A DNA stretch of 64,000 nt, from positions 25,534,865-25,598,864 of the forward strand of contig OX235275.1 of the NCBI GenBank assembly GCA_944472155.2. The letters run 5' to 3'. Below the pieces are notes generated by a model. The model had not been told where the DNA came from. It saw only the letters and a program-made list of their open reading frames with translations, and ran no database searches. The stretch is from Trichobilharzia szidati. Lineage: Eukaryota > Platyhelminthes > Trematoda > Strigeidida > Schistosomatidae. Positions 44,976-56,554 of the stretch are shown one piece after another. Position 1 is the first letter of the stretch. Every line of letters begins with the position of its first letter. A program made the position numbers and the translations under genes.

Positions 44976-46620
44976 CTTTAATCTTATCACATCTTTATTA
45001 AAATGTATTTTATTTACTTCCCTTACAATCTAGGCATTACATTATCGGTTCATTTGTTTGTTATTCTTAGCATTTATCGACCACCTGAATCTAACTGAAC
45101 ATTTGTTTGTTTAATCCTGCTGGTTTTCGTTATTCTTGTTATCACAGATCGTCTCACGTTTTCATCCTTGTTATTGTTAGAATCATTATTATAATGACTA
45201 ACTGCACAATTTATATGCACAGCCTTCACTCTGATGAAATGAACTTTGTCAAATATGCCGATGATCTAACTATTTTAATGTCTGTTAACTCCCAGCTAGA
45301 CTTTACTAAGATGAACAGCTTTCTATCAGGAATTAGCAAATGGTTTCCGTCTAATGGCCTTAAACTAAATCCTTCCAAATGTCAGACTGTCAACTTCAGT
45401 TTCCGATGTAAAGGAAAGTTAAATGAAGCCGTTGGTTCCTATGACCCTTGCAAAATTGACGATACTGATATAGAAGTCAAGTCAGAAGTTAAGTATCTTG
45501 GATTAATTCTTTCTACTGACGTATCCTGGTCCTACCATGTCTTAGCGATTTGTAAAAAAGTATATTTCGTCTGACCTTTTACATTAAGAAGTTAAGGCAC
45601 TCAGACATAACTCAACGACTCCTCTTACAGTTTGTCAACTCGTGTATTTTACCTATTCTTCTTTACTGTTCACTCTTATTCTTTCCTAGATTGCTTAGAA
45701 AAGACTATGTCATACTTCGTAGAACTCTGAAGACTGTCAGTAGGATGAGTGGTGTCCCATTGGGCCATATCGTTGACATTGTCACCGATAGGCACTTGAT
45801 GTCATGCAACGAATTCGCTAAAGGACTTCTGTGAGACTGTGAACATCCAATTTACTCTCACCTCCATCCTTGTATCTCCTCAGGTAAAAGAAGAAGTCAT
45901 TAGAGAAGAATGTATGCACGTACGTCTAAGTATAAAAATTCCACTATACCATATTTGACACGTACTTTATGTGATGAAAATAGTGTCATGCATGAACTAA
46001 CTAACCTTCTTTGCATCACTAAATAAACCATTTCCTTCACTTTTAATGCATCAAACTTTATTGTTATTATATTTCTTATACTTATAATCCTCTCAATTTT
46101 TTGTTTTGTTTATTTATTTTTTTCATAAGTATGGACATAAATTAAGCTGTATTATAACTGTGTTTCCCCTCACTATACTATAAAAACAAAACATTAAACC
46201 CAATAATCTATAACATACTAAAGTTTCCTAACTGAACCGACAATACTGTTTGAAACAAACTCACTGTTATTTTTATTATTACTATTTTATTTTATAATCG
46301 CAATTCGTGCTTGAAATATTTTTGACTTTATATCGTAAATGTGGACAAATTCCTCTGGTTAATTTTGTTTTAATTTTTAATTTTATTTATATTTTGAGTA
46401 AATCAGATGGAATATTGTGACAAATGCTGAGAATTCCATTCTGTATTGTAAGTACTGTTTTTGGAATAAAGTAGATTATTATTATTATCCGAATGATAGA
46501 ACACGGTGATTGGTTTATATATTTTAATAATCATTTGTAAAGTTATGTATTTGAGAGTGTAAAGACTGATAAGATATAATTGAAACAGTACAGTTTGTTT
46601 AAATGTTTTTTTTAAATTTT
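44976..46620. repeat. PLE-linked arm repeat (as 6050-6450), split by a CR1
   Basis: 44976-45220 matches 6055-6310 ('tgttatcacagat', 'atgactaactgcacaattt'). After the CR1, 46500-46620 matches 6340-6445 ('tgattggtttatat', 'attgaaacagtacag'). Comparing with the uninterrupted arm, about 18 bp of the target were lost at the insertion point. Confidence 0.75.
45221..46493 (+). pseudogene. CR1-type LINE, RT palm to tail
   Basis: The open frame to 45574 (its first ~38 codons lie in the flanking repeat) carries VKYADDLTIL with YADD at 45254-45265, WFPSNGLKLNPSKCQTV, EVKSEVKYLGLILSTDVSWS, and stops at 45574 within the region homologous to CKKVYFV. Further coding pieces follow to about 46025, then AT-rich UTR and 'ggaataaagtagattattat' at about 46462. 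It is very similar to the minus copy at 56555-57650. Confidence 0.85.
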
Positions 46621-46979
46621 GTGATTCCTTATAGTAGCCCTGCGTGATGAGATGCCTAGGGGGGCAGTTATGTTTGGAGAGGATGCTCAGAGTTTGACAA
46701 GCTGATATTCACCAACTTTTTGAATCTTTTAAAATGTCTGTCCACAAGGGCACTAACAAGTTGGCTTAGAAACACTTGACTCGCACTGCCCACAGCTTCT
46801 TTTACTTTTCCGAAAGTAACAGATTCTTTTTTAATTAGCCATGGAAAGATTAAGCTGGAGGAGCAATACAGAGGAATAGGTAGACAAGACTGTGGAAGGA
46901 GAAACTGGATGACGATGCTAGAACGTTAAACGAAACATACTTCTAGAAGTTAACATGATGTGTGAAGACCAGAAAAGAT

Positions 46980-47715
46980 TACAGGAACAGATTAAATTGA
47001 TATAAGAATAGAACTTGTGCACTGTGGTAGAGTATAATTCCATTATGGGTAAAATTCACTTTGATAAAGTCTCACAGCGTGTTATACAGTAATATTTACA
47101 GATGACCACGTTTCGAGCACAATTTATTACTGCTCATGATCATATCAAGTCAATACTCACACAACTTTCTAACTTCATTTATATACTTCCGTTACTTTCC
47201 ATCGCTTGATTTGATTGGTAGTAGTATTTCCTATATATCAGGTGTGACTGATGAGTCAATTCTGTTGCACGTGTTGTAGACTGAACAAGGATTCAGTAAT
47301 CAATCTCTCTCTCAACCTAACTAGATTACTTCTTTGAATTTTAACCCTCTCCCACTCTATTGTGTGGTTGTGTGTTAATGCATGCAGGGCAATTGCTGAG
47401 CTTTTTTCTAAATTACTTATCATCCCGGAGTCAACCATTCCTACCTAAATTCTTATGTTCTGATAATCTCACTACTCCTGATTTACTAGTTTGACCTATA
47501 TAGTTGACCTTAATCACAGTCATTGCAAGGTTTTTTGTAAATTATCCTATTGTCTTTAAATGGGTCCACCTGGTCTTTTAGCCTACAGTGCTTGTTTCTG
47601 AAGGAGTTTGAAGGTTTGAATGCCACCCTGATTCCTGTTTTATTAAGAATCCTACTTAGGGTTTCATATGTCCCCTAAGATTCCAAGAAGTAATATATGT
47701 AGTTGGAGATAGAGA
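46980..47715 (-). pseudogene. PLE-A endonuclease C-terminus and 3' UTR
   Basis: On minus, 47256-47438 reads NLEKSSAIALHALTHNHTIEW, RLRERLITESLFSL, the conserved C-terminal part of PLE GIY-YIG proteins. The UTR hairpin (GAGCA/TGCTC, GAAACG) is at about 47112-47150. The upstream GIY-YIG strand (about 47500-47620) is frameshifted. Confidence 0.8.
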
Positions 47716-47849
47716 CAGATTGTCTTATATGTCCAAAAGTCATTTGTTATCACCTTAAACTTGCCTTGGTAATCCAATTTAGAACCAAGGTCCAATTTAC
47801 TTCATAATATTTTCAATCCCTTCTTTGCTTTGTTTTTTCTCTTTTTCTC

Positions 47850-48130
47850 TTTCTTATCCACATCTTTGCGTCTCCCTACCCATCATTTGTGACCATGACC
47901 TATACACAATCTGACGTGTATTGTAATTATTCATACCTTCTTGCCTTCTATAAAAACTGTGTATGCCAAGTACTCGTGTGTGTATGATCAGAATGTCCGA
48001 AATGTGTTGCGCCCATACATAACACGTTTCAGATAAACTATATCTTCTTATTGTGTTGTCGAAATTCATGAAGGGAACTAATCCCTTTAAACTTTGGAGG
48101 ACCGAGTTTTCGGAAACTGTGAGCACCTTC
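47850..48130 (-). repeat. Repeat shared with 18740-18990
   Basis: The minus frame 47854-48126 has LVPFMNFDNTIRRYSLSE and WAQHIS, close to the peptide at 18720-18986. No known domain is recognised. Two copies next to PLE sequence suggest it is element-derived. Confidence 0.45.
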
Positions 48131-48359
48131 GACTTTTAACTTGATGCGTTCATGTGTTTGTGGAAAATGTTTGTTGGATATCCGTTTCCACCAATTAGAT
48201 CACTAATATTACTGAGTTCTCAGCTCACTGTTTCATTTGAACAGATAACTCTAGCCCGGTGAACCAGACATCCAGCCAATTTGTACATTTGTACTGTAGG
48301 GGCACAAATCTAACGTGATGTGGCATCCTCACTTAGACTTCAACCCAATACCCATCTGT

Positions 48360-48540
48360 GGTCGAGTTGGTCTAGTGGATAATGATCTGACGCTTGAAAC
48401 GAATAGATACTAAGTTCGAGTCTCCGTGAAAAACCCATCACTAAATAATCCCTGGACGAATGAAGGGCCGTACAGATGACGAGTCCTAACTGAGACGAAA
48501 TACGCATTGAGTGGATTCCACACTCTTAATCACCATTCAC
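48360..48540 (+). mobile_element. Sm-alpha-like SINE, plus, hammerhead damaged
   Basis: A box TGGTCTAGTGG (48369-48379), B-box-like AGTTCGAGTCTCC (about 48413-48425), then ATGACGAGTCCTAACTGAG and ACGAAATACGC (about 48476-48509). The first core base is A in place of C, so the hammerhead is likely inactive. The 3' half stops at about 48540. Confidence 0.7.
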
Positions 48541-48544
48541 CAAA

Positions 48545-49110
48545 ATTTATTCTATTTTATCTCCAACTGTATCAGTCCCTTTTTTATTCCTTTTTAGCTG
48601 TGGACAGACAGAAATGAACCTGAACACTATTCATAAACAAACCAACATTAACGGAATTTATTTTTTTAACAAATATAAAAGAACATTAGGTGGTAAAGTA
48701 TGCATTATCAGAAGAAGAGCCGGAAGCTATTCAGAGTGATGAACACGATTGTTATTATTACTATTGTTATTCTCTTTACATTTCCTTCCTTTAAATATCC
48801 CGCAAAAATCATAGTTCAATGGATTCAATGTGGTTTAACAATCATTCATTACAAAAGCAATATTTGTTATATGTTTACTTATTTATTTGTTATTTTTTTG
48901 GGGGTTTCTGGTATTCTGATATTTTGCTGATATGATATCAGAAAGCAATAACACATAAGTATTCATGCAGAAGAGTATAGATTTCTATATGGCGTTCATA
49001 AGCTGAGGAATAGTTAATAACTTATGTGTGTTATTATGAAACAATATTGTTGTGTTTGTGTATCACTTCTCTTATGCAGTTAGAACCACAAAATTGATAA
49101 ATTACAAAAT
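48545..49110. other. AT-rich spacer
   Basis: No gene seen. The 76-residue frame at 48700-48930 is low-complexity and hydrophobic and has no support. Confidence 0.4.
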
Positions 49111-49111
49111 T

Positions 49112-50745
49112 AATTGAACAAAGAATATCCTCTTTGATAATTTCCCCCTCTTCTCGCTCTACAATTATATGCATATGTTTATACACATAGAATGTTCCTG
49201 ATCGTCTCATATCTTAGCCATTTCCAAGAAAATATTCCATCTTACCTTCTACATCAAGAAGTTAAAATATTCTGGAATAACCTAACCCTTTCTCCTACAA
49301 TTCGTTAACTCTCGCATTCCGCCTATTATTCTCTATTGTTCACCCTCAGTTTTTCCAGGGCTAATGAAGAAAGACTATAACATATTACGCAGGATGTTAA
49401 AGGTTGTCAGCAGGGTAAGCAACGTGCCACTTAACCAGCTTGTTAATATTCTGGTTGACAGGCACATGGAATAATGTGAAAAATGGGCCAAATCCATTTT
49501 ATCTAACCCACACCACCTTCTTCACTCACAACTCTCCCCTTGCATCTCATCAGGCGAAACCAGAAGCCTATATATAAAACTATATGCTCGCACCAGCAAG
49601 CAAGAGCAAAAACTCAACCATACCCTACTTAGTTCATGTTCTGTGTGATAAAGAAAGCATTAGGTGTGACACCTATAATTCATTAAATTGTCAGTAGAAC
49701 AACTGGACCTCGTCTTTCAAACTCATATCATTTATAGGTACAACATCTTTCTTCCTTTCTTTTCCTTTTCTCTCTCTCTCTTTTTTCCGTTATTTGCTGC
49801 TTTGTTTCTTTCTTCCGCTTACGCCAGTGAATATGATAGCACCTTCTTTTCTAACACCCTCAAACACTGTTCAACTTTGGTTTTGCTACCGACATGCCAA
49901 TATGTTGTTGTCATAATGAACTGAGATTTCCTTAATCTATGTAGAATTCTATTTATTGATAATGTACTAACTGGATGCAATACTGTGGTAAAAATGCTGA
50001 GAATTCCATTCTGTATCACAAGTACTGTTTTGGAATAAAGCAAATTATTATTATTATTAGAACAGTAGTCAATAACAATATTTTTTTAAAAATAATATTG
50101 ATTTGTGAAGTAAGATCACAATGGAATCAACACAGTTCATTAAAGATGCATAAATTATAATAATAATAAAGATATAGTAACAAATAGAATATCAACTAAA
50201 ATTAGAAAAACTCCACAAAACTTCAGTATCATTCAAACCTAGATGACCAAGGTAACGATGATGTCTGAACTAGGCTTCTTAATGTTGATCCCAACAGCCA
50301 GTCTCAGAAATATTTCATGAACGAACTCTTAAGGCGAAGTAAAGATTTGTTGGTGTGCGGTAAATGACTTTGAAAGCTGCCTCGTTGACATCAATCTTGT
50401 GTTCTGTATCCACAAGATGAGACAGAATAACGCTGTGTGAATGAATTTTGTCTGTCCTCTACTTAACCAACTATGCAGGGTGATGTTCGGAAATCCAAGG
50501 AGAAAGAAGCTAGTTCAGACATTATCCTTACCACCCTGGCCATCTAGGTTTGAATGATCCTGAATTTTTGTGGAAATTTCCTTAATTTTGGCAGATATTC
50601 TATTTGCTATTATATCTTTATTATTATTATTGTTATAATTTATGCATCTTTAATGAACTGTAATTACATCGTGATCTCACTTTATAAATCGATATTATTT
50701 AAAAAACACTAATATTGTTATTGACAATTATTCAGAGGAATGCAT
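49112..50745. repeat. PLE-C fold-back, split by a CR1
   Basis: The left part (49112-49205) continues at 50064, as the uninterrupted copy at 63680-63990 shows. About 50070-50280 and 50540-50740 are inverted arms ('gaatatcaactaaaattag' and its complement variants). Between them on minus, about 50350-50450 gives SHLVDTEHKIDVNEAAFKVI-like sequence, a PLE-C endonuclease C-terminus. Confidence 0.7.
49206..50063 (+). mobile_element. CR1-type LINE inserted in PLE-C sequence
   Basis: It runs from the post-catalytic RT (SKKIFHLTFYIKKLKYSG homology at about 49227) to 'gttttggaataaagcaaatt' (50027-50046) and an ATT tail. It is 5'-truncated and frameshifted, and most similar to 12590-13595. Confidence 0.85.
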
Positions 50746-52045
50746 TAAGGAAGAAGTGCATAAACTGAAACTCACACTGCAAGAAAATGGATATCCACAG
50801 AGCTTCCTAAAAAGTATTTGTCAATACCTACAGACAAGGTAAAGGTGGATGCCGTAGACAAGAAACCTTTGTATCTTAAGTTAAGTTACAAAGGGGAAAT
50901 TGCAGCTGACATTCTAAAATGTCGACTTAATAGAGCAGTAGATAGAACATTTCCTGCAGCTAAACTGGTACTCAACTTCTCAACTAAACCAGTACTCACA
51001 CAGCAAGTAAAGGATAAATTACCAAAGATGGCCTCATCAATGTGCATCTATGAAATCAACTGCTCATTTAGAGCTAGTTACATTGGCCGTACGTACTCAG
51101 AGGGCTTTATCCATGCGTGAGCGTGAACATGTACCTGTATGGTTGAATGTGTAAATAGTGCAGTCTTAGCCCACTTGGTAGATGCGGGACACCCGATGAA
51201 ACCTGACCAGGCGTTCTCAGTTATTTACCGCTTTCCTGTTAATTTATCTAGAGGAGCTGGACTGAGTCTTCTATCAGTAGCTGAAGCGGTTGAAATTAAT
51301 ACCAGAAGACCATCTCTTTTGCATACAGAAGAAGTATGTTCAACCTCTATGTTTACCTTGGCCTACAATAAAGCCAACAAATCCTCCATTAACACTATAA
51401 ATTCCTTTCACAATTTTCTTTTCCTCTTCTTCTATTCCTCTGTTTCATTGACAAACGTTCATTTTCGACTTTTATGATTTCATGACCTTTCTTATGATTT
51501 TATTACCTTAGGTTTAAGTAGTGCTTTTCTAACTTGCTATCGTATTTACAAAATCCTGTTCATTCCACTTCATTATATTCATTATTATTATTTGACAATC
51601 ATTCACCAATAGTGCTTGTAATTTTACACCATATCATCGTTATTATTTACAATCATGCTTACTGTTGTTATTTTCAACCTTGAACTTGTGTCTAGTCCCC
51701 CCCCATTCTTTGGTTTATTTTCATATTGTCTCACACACTCTCGAAACCTGTATTTTCTGTTGACTATATTTATATCTATAAACACACATCATTAAATTAA
51801 ATTACTTCATCGCATTTTGTCCCATGTTCTCATTGACCATACATATTAAAAAACTAACTGACTATTGTTCCATCCCATCTTATACTTGTTCCACAATACA
51901 CATTCTGATATGATTCTAATTTGCCTTTACTGACTGGCTATTGTATGCTTAAATTAATGAATTTATAATATATAGATATAATTGTAAAGCCAGAAGAGAA
52001 GGAACTTATCGAAGAGAATATTCTTTGTTCAGTTATTTTGTGTTT
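50745..52045 (+). pseudogene. PLE-C: linker, GIY-YIG endonuclease, 3' UTR
   Basis: Linker KLTLQENGYPQSFLKK (about 50780), then 50818-51120 with KKPLYLKLSYKGEIAADILK and MCIYEINCSFRASYIGRT (GIY-YIG strand with YIGR). A short frameshift near 51110 is followed by 51139-51477 with AVLAHLVDAGHPMK and LLSVAEAVEINTRRPSL. The catalytic strand looks intact. The UTR ends with 'gagaatattctttgttcagt' (about 52013-52032). RT sequence is absent (5'-truncated). Confidence 0.8.
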
Positions 52046-52194
52046 TTTGTGTAGATGTTTGAATGAATAATAAATTAGAATGAGATTGCATTGGTAAATT
52101 TAAGTATTACATACATATTGTTCCTTTGTGTATTAAGTGGAATATACGGTGTCATTGATATAAGAATAAAACTTGGGCACTGTGGTAGAGTGTA

Positions 52195-52380
52195 ATTCCA
52201 TTATGGGTAAATTTTTATTTTGATAGAGTCTCACAGTGTTATACAGTAATATTTACTGATGACGTTTCGAGTAACTTGATATGATTATGAGCAATAGTTT
52301 GTGCTCGAAACGTCATCAGTAAATATTACTGTATAACACTGTGAGACTCTATCAAAATAAAAATTTACCCATAATGGAAT
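52195..52380. repeat. Perfect palindrome of PLE-A 3' UTR
   Basis: Left arm 52195-52271 and right arm 52304-52380 are exact inverted copies (77 bp each, checked base by base) around a 32-bp spacer. Both are PLE-A 3' UTR with 'cgtcatcagtaaatattact' on plus in the right arm. The right arm ends at the start of an RTE (minus). Confidence 0.95.
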
Positions 52381-52680
52381 ATACGGCTTCAATTGGAAGG
52401 CTCCATTTTTTCCTGTTGATCACGGTCCTCTTTGGCCAGCCTCGGGACTGCACAATCTCCTTCAGGCCACCCTTTATTTCAAGCAGAACTCCCGTTTCCC
52501 CGTTCAGGCCCCAATAGAGCAATGGTTTTGCTTGCTCGTGTTGTAATTCGACGGCCTCCGAAAAGTGTATCCAATCCATTTCCGTTTTCTCCTACATATT
52601 TATTGAACAACAAGTACTTGATTGGTCTGCTGTCTACCAGAGTTTCTTTCTTGTTGCTAATTCTTTCTGGAAGGCCATTC
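52380..52680 (-). mobile_element. RTE LINE 3' end, diverged
   Basis: On plus it shows the complement of the C-terminal block ('tggccagcctcgg', 'gtatccaatccatttcc', 'tgttgctaattctttctgga'). The (AAT) tail is not visible, perhaps lost at the palindrome junction. Confidence 0.6.
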
Positions 52681-52682
52681 AA

Positions 52683-52815
52683 TTTGCTTAATCTATGTAG
52701 AGTTTTATTTATTGATAATGTACTAAGTGGATGCAATACTGTAGTAAAAATGCTGAGAATTCCATTCTGTATCACATGTACTGTTTTGGAATAAAGCAAA
52801 TTATTATTATTATTC
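52683..52815 (+). mobile_element. CR1 LINE tail
   Basis: Only the last ~130 bp remain: 'ttgataatgtactaa', 'gaattccattctgtatcaca' and GGAATAAAGC plus an ATT tail. A very short 5'-truncated insertion. Confidence 0.85.
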
Positions 52816-53170
52816 AGTACAGAGCGGTAAATAATTCCGTTTCAAAATTATTAGTCTACAGCTGCATACTAGCTTGCTGAGTTTCATCCCTCTGCAATAT
52901 ATACATAATTAGGTTGGAAATGTTATCCCTCAGACTAGAGTTTTTGTTCCAGTGTAACACTCAACTTAGGACGTGGTAGATTTTGTAATCTGTCATCCAA
53001 AGATTGCAGTTCACTGGTGATATTAATAAGGAAATCTTATCACAATATGTGAAAAGGGCCTTCAAAAAGTATTTCAACTCAGCTAAGTTATGCTCTATAT
53101 TCACTAGCTAACCAATTCTCATTTAAGAAAATAAAGATAAATTGCCTTGTTTTGCCTCTTCCAAATGTGT
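52816..53170. other. Unassigned sequence
   Basis: No gene or family recognised. Confidence 0.35.
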
Positions 53171-53179
53171 GTTCACCAG

Positions 53180-53420
53180 TTTAACTGATGATGAGGGGTC
53201 AGTTGTATTGGGCGTGCGATCGGACAAGGTCATCTTTGTATTTCTGAAATTCTCGAATCTTGGTTTGATAGAGGTTCGAATAAAGAAGCCATAAGAAGTT
53301 CAATACTAGCTCATCTCGTTTATAATGGATATGAGGTTGACACTAAGAAAGCTTTAAGTATTATTCATCGCATTTCAACCAACATCTCGCCGCCTGGTCT
53401 ATATGTATGACTCATAGACA
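53180..53420 (+). pseudogene. PLE endonuclease C-terminal fragment
   Basis: On plus, about 53295-53400 reads AIRSSILAHLVYNGYEVDT and LSIIHRISTN, homologous to the PLE-C endonuclease C-terminus at 10322-10561 (minus) and 51139 (plus). Confidence 0.6.
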
Positions 53421-53509
53421 TGCAGGAGAGGAAATTAGAATTCACGTGGACAAGCCAAATCTGTGAGTTCTTATGAAATTCACACATCCCCTTACTTTGC
53501 CGTGGCCAA

Positions 53510-56060
53510 CTACATAATATTTATTGATATAAGTATGAAACTTGCGCACTGTGGTAGAGTATAACTCCATTACAGATAAGATTTTATTTTGACAAATCAC
53601 ACAGTGTTGTGCAGTAACAATTAATGACGCCACCACGTTTCGAGCACAATTTACTACTCCTCATAATCATATCAATTCACTACTCACACAACTTTCTTGC
53701 TCCATATATATACATGAGTGAAAATTGATTAGACATTTCAATAAAAATCAATATAGGATAATGTACATTCAGAAATAATAATATGAGTGTTACTGATCAA
53801 ATACAATCAGATGGGAAATAAGACGAGTGTGTTTATAGTCAAAATAAGTAAATTGTTACAATGTTATGATGTATGTGAACTGAAATAGAATTTTAAGATT
53901 ATTTATCATCCTCCTCTGATTTGACTGACTGGTGGTAATAATATCTCCCATGCATATCTCTGGTATTTGCATTGAGTCATTTCTGTTGCATGTGTTGCGT
54001 TTGGTTTAGACTCGATGAACCAGCATTCAGTAATCAATCTCTCTCTCTCCACCTACCTATATTACTTTTTAAAATGTTAACTCTGTCACACTCTATTGTG
54101 TGGTTGTGTGTTAATGTGTGAAATGCAATCGCTGAGCTGTTTTTCTGAATTGCTTATATTCTCGGGGTCAGCCATTCTCACCTTAGCTAAATTCTTACGT
54201 TACGACAATCTCACTACCCCTATGTAATAGTTTGATATATGTAGTTGACCTCACAGTCATTTCAAAGTATTTTGTGAATGACACTATTTTGTCTAATTAC
54301 GTCAACCTACAGGATCCTTTAACCTACAGAGCTTGTCCCACTTGAGTGAGTTTGTAGGTACAATGCCACTCTAATTCCTGCTTTATTAAGAATCCTACCT
54401 GAGGTTTCATGTCCTCTCCATTTCTTATATTGTAGAACTGTAGATGCCTTATATTGCCTCTTATTTATCTTATCATCACTAGTTTCACAATTATTTTTAA
54501 TTTACTTTTGGCCTTATCTGATCTTCCTGATGAATGTTATAGGATAGTTAGTTATTTAACACCAACGCCTCTTCTACTATCTGTTTTATTTCGTCATTTA
54601 GCTCTTTTCTTGTACAACTTAGTGCTACTGCTCGATATGTTTGACACTTAACTAAGCCAGCCTCTAAAGGCAACAGTTGAGATGGATTGAAGTTTAAATA
54701 TCTATTAGCAGAATGCGTTGGCTTTTTTAAACGCCAGTGTGTATTTCACCTTCTTCTATTCGTTTTATTTTACAATCTAACACCAGAGCTAATTCTCCTT
54801 GTTCATTTTCCGATTCAAATCTGAATTTTATTCCCTCCACTAGTGAGTTTGTGTGTCAAGAAGCTAGAGATATGTTCTGTTTTTAACACTGTGCAAGTGT
54901 CATCCACATATCTCCACCATATTTTTGGAGTAGGATTAAATGTATTTAGAGCAATAATTACCTAGCTGTCCATAAATATGTCTGCTATGATAGGGAATAT
55001 TGGTGATCCTACTGCTACACTTTCTGTTTGTTTATGTATTTTGCTCTGGAATTTAAAGGTAGTAGGTGTGACGCATAACTGAATTCCTAAAATAATTTTC
55101 TCAGTGGGCAGCTTAGTTCTATGATTGAGTTCAGAATCTGCAGTCAGTTCTTTTTTAACTGCTTCGAAGTCCATTCTGATTAGTATATTAGTATAAAGAC
55201 TAGTTATATCAAAACTAACCATTGTTTCATCATTCTCTAGTTGAATGTCATTTAGTTTATTTTTCATCTCATATGAATTAGGTAATCTAGAGTTTGAACG
55301 ATTTCTAATAGGACAAAGTATTAGAGCTAAGTGTTTTGGTAATTAATAAGTAGGGGTATTTCTGAAATCCACTATAGCTAGTATGGGGTAACCTGGCTTA
55401 TGTATTTTTATAGTACCATATATTCCACTAGCGTTATTAGTTTTAGGCATTAAATTAAACCATTTAGACTCACCCAGTGACAGATTCACATGGTGTAATA
55501 TACCTGCTGTAGATTTCTTAACCTTATTCATTATCGTATATACAGGCTTCTTAATTTCCTCATATGGACCCGTTTCAATGTGTTCAGTGACTTTCTTTAC
55601 ATAATCAGATTTGTCCAAAACTACTGTAGAGTTTACTTTGTCAGCTTCTGTGATCACGATGTTTTATCATTTTTAAGATTGATTAGGGATAATCTTTCAG
55701 ATTTCGTTAAGTTTTACTTCGATTTGTTTTGTTTCCTAAGAGTTAATGCACACTGAGTTCGAACCTCTTCTGCTGTTGTCTTCTCTATTGAACTTAATGC
55801 TGCTTCTGTGTTAGGGACGACATCTTCTTGTTTTAGTTTGCTAGCCGTTGCATTGAAATATAATCCCTTTTCAAACAGTTTTATCTCACCAGAGCTTAAT
55901 TCTCTTGAAGAGAGCTTGATTACCCACTTTGTGTTGTCCATAGAAGATGAATTATAGTTGTCAACTTCTTCGTTCATTGTGCCATTTTCTTCGTGTAATA
56001 ATTTGTTGAATTTCTCAGTTTGTGTGTGGATTTTGATTTCTTCAAGGTTGCTTCTCTAGC
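53510..56060 (-). pseudogene. PLE-A, the longest Penelope-like copy: RT, endonuclease, 3' UTR
   Basis: On minus: N-terminal region 55714-55977; RT N-part 55343-55657 (TVVLDKSDYVKKV, GTIKIHKPGYPI, RNTPTY); palm 54962-55267 (VSFDITSLYTNI with the A-motif Asp; SVAVGSPIFPIIADIFM); YVDD encoded at 54899-54910, in frame after a stop near 54960. The GIY-YIG region (about 54480-54050) is frameshifted. The 3' UTR hairpin lies at about 53635-53665. It is within 300 bp of a full-length PLE but has several frame breaks. Confidence 0.85.
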
Positions 56061-56309
56061 TTTATTGGGTGTTTCAATCACAATTTATCATAATCTTTAT
56101 CACTCAGCATACATTTGAGTTTGTGTCTGAGTCTTTCAATTCAATTTCGTATTTTTTCTTTAGCTTTATAATAATTCTATGTAGTTCTTCTTTAAGACAT
56201 AATTTGCTGACATGTTTCACTGCTGATGATATTTTCCTTGAAGTAAGTGGAGTACTAAGGTGTAAGTATTTAGGAATTATATCACTTTTTAAACAATGTT
56301 TTAAGTAAA

Positions 56310-56425
56310 AAATTGTGTAAGTGACTTGATATGATTATGAGTAGCAATAGTTTGTGCTCGAAACGCTATCAGTTAATATTACTGTACAACAATGTGTGGT
56401 TTTATCGAAATAAAATCTTATCTAT
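56310..56425 (+). mobile_element. PLE-A 3' UTR fragment, plus
   Basis: 'cttgatatgattatgag' at about 56326, hairpin loop, 'tgctcgaaacgctatcagtt' (56356-56375) and 'atcgaaataaaatcttatct'. It faces away from the minus PLE-A at 53510-56060. Confidence 0.65.
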
Positions 56426-56554
56426 AAGGCCGTAATGCACTTTATCTTAATTTTACTCTCTCATACTCTTTTCCCAGTATCTATTTAAACATGAACTGGA
56501 AAACATTCACATCTGTCTTTCTGCATGATTAATTCAATGTAGTTTATCAATAAT

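Noticed and set aside
51688..51700. C-rich tract and short direct repeats as CRISPR or regulatory arrays
   Set aside because: No regularly spaced repeats; the genome is eukaryotic and the tracts are simple sequence.
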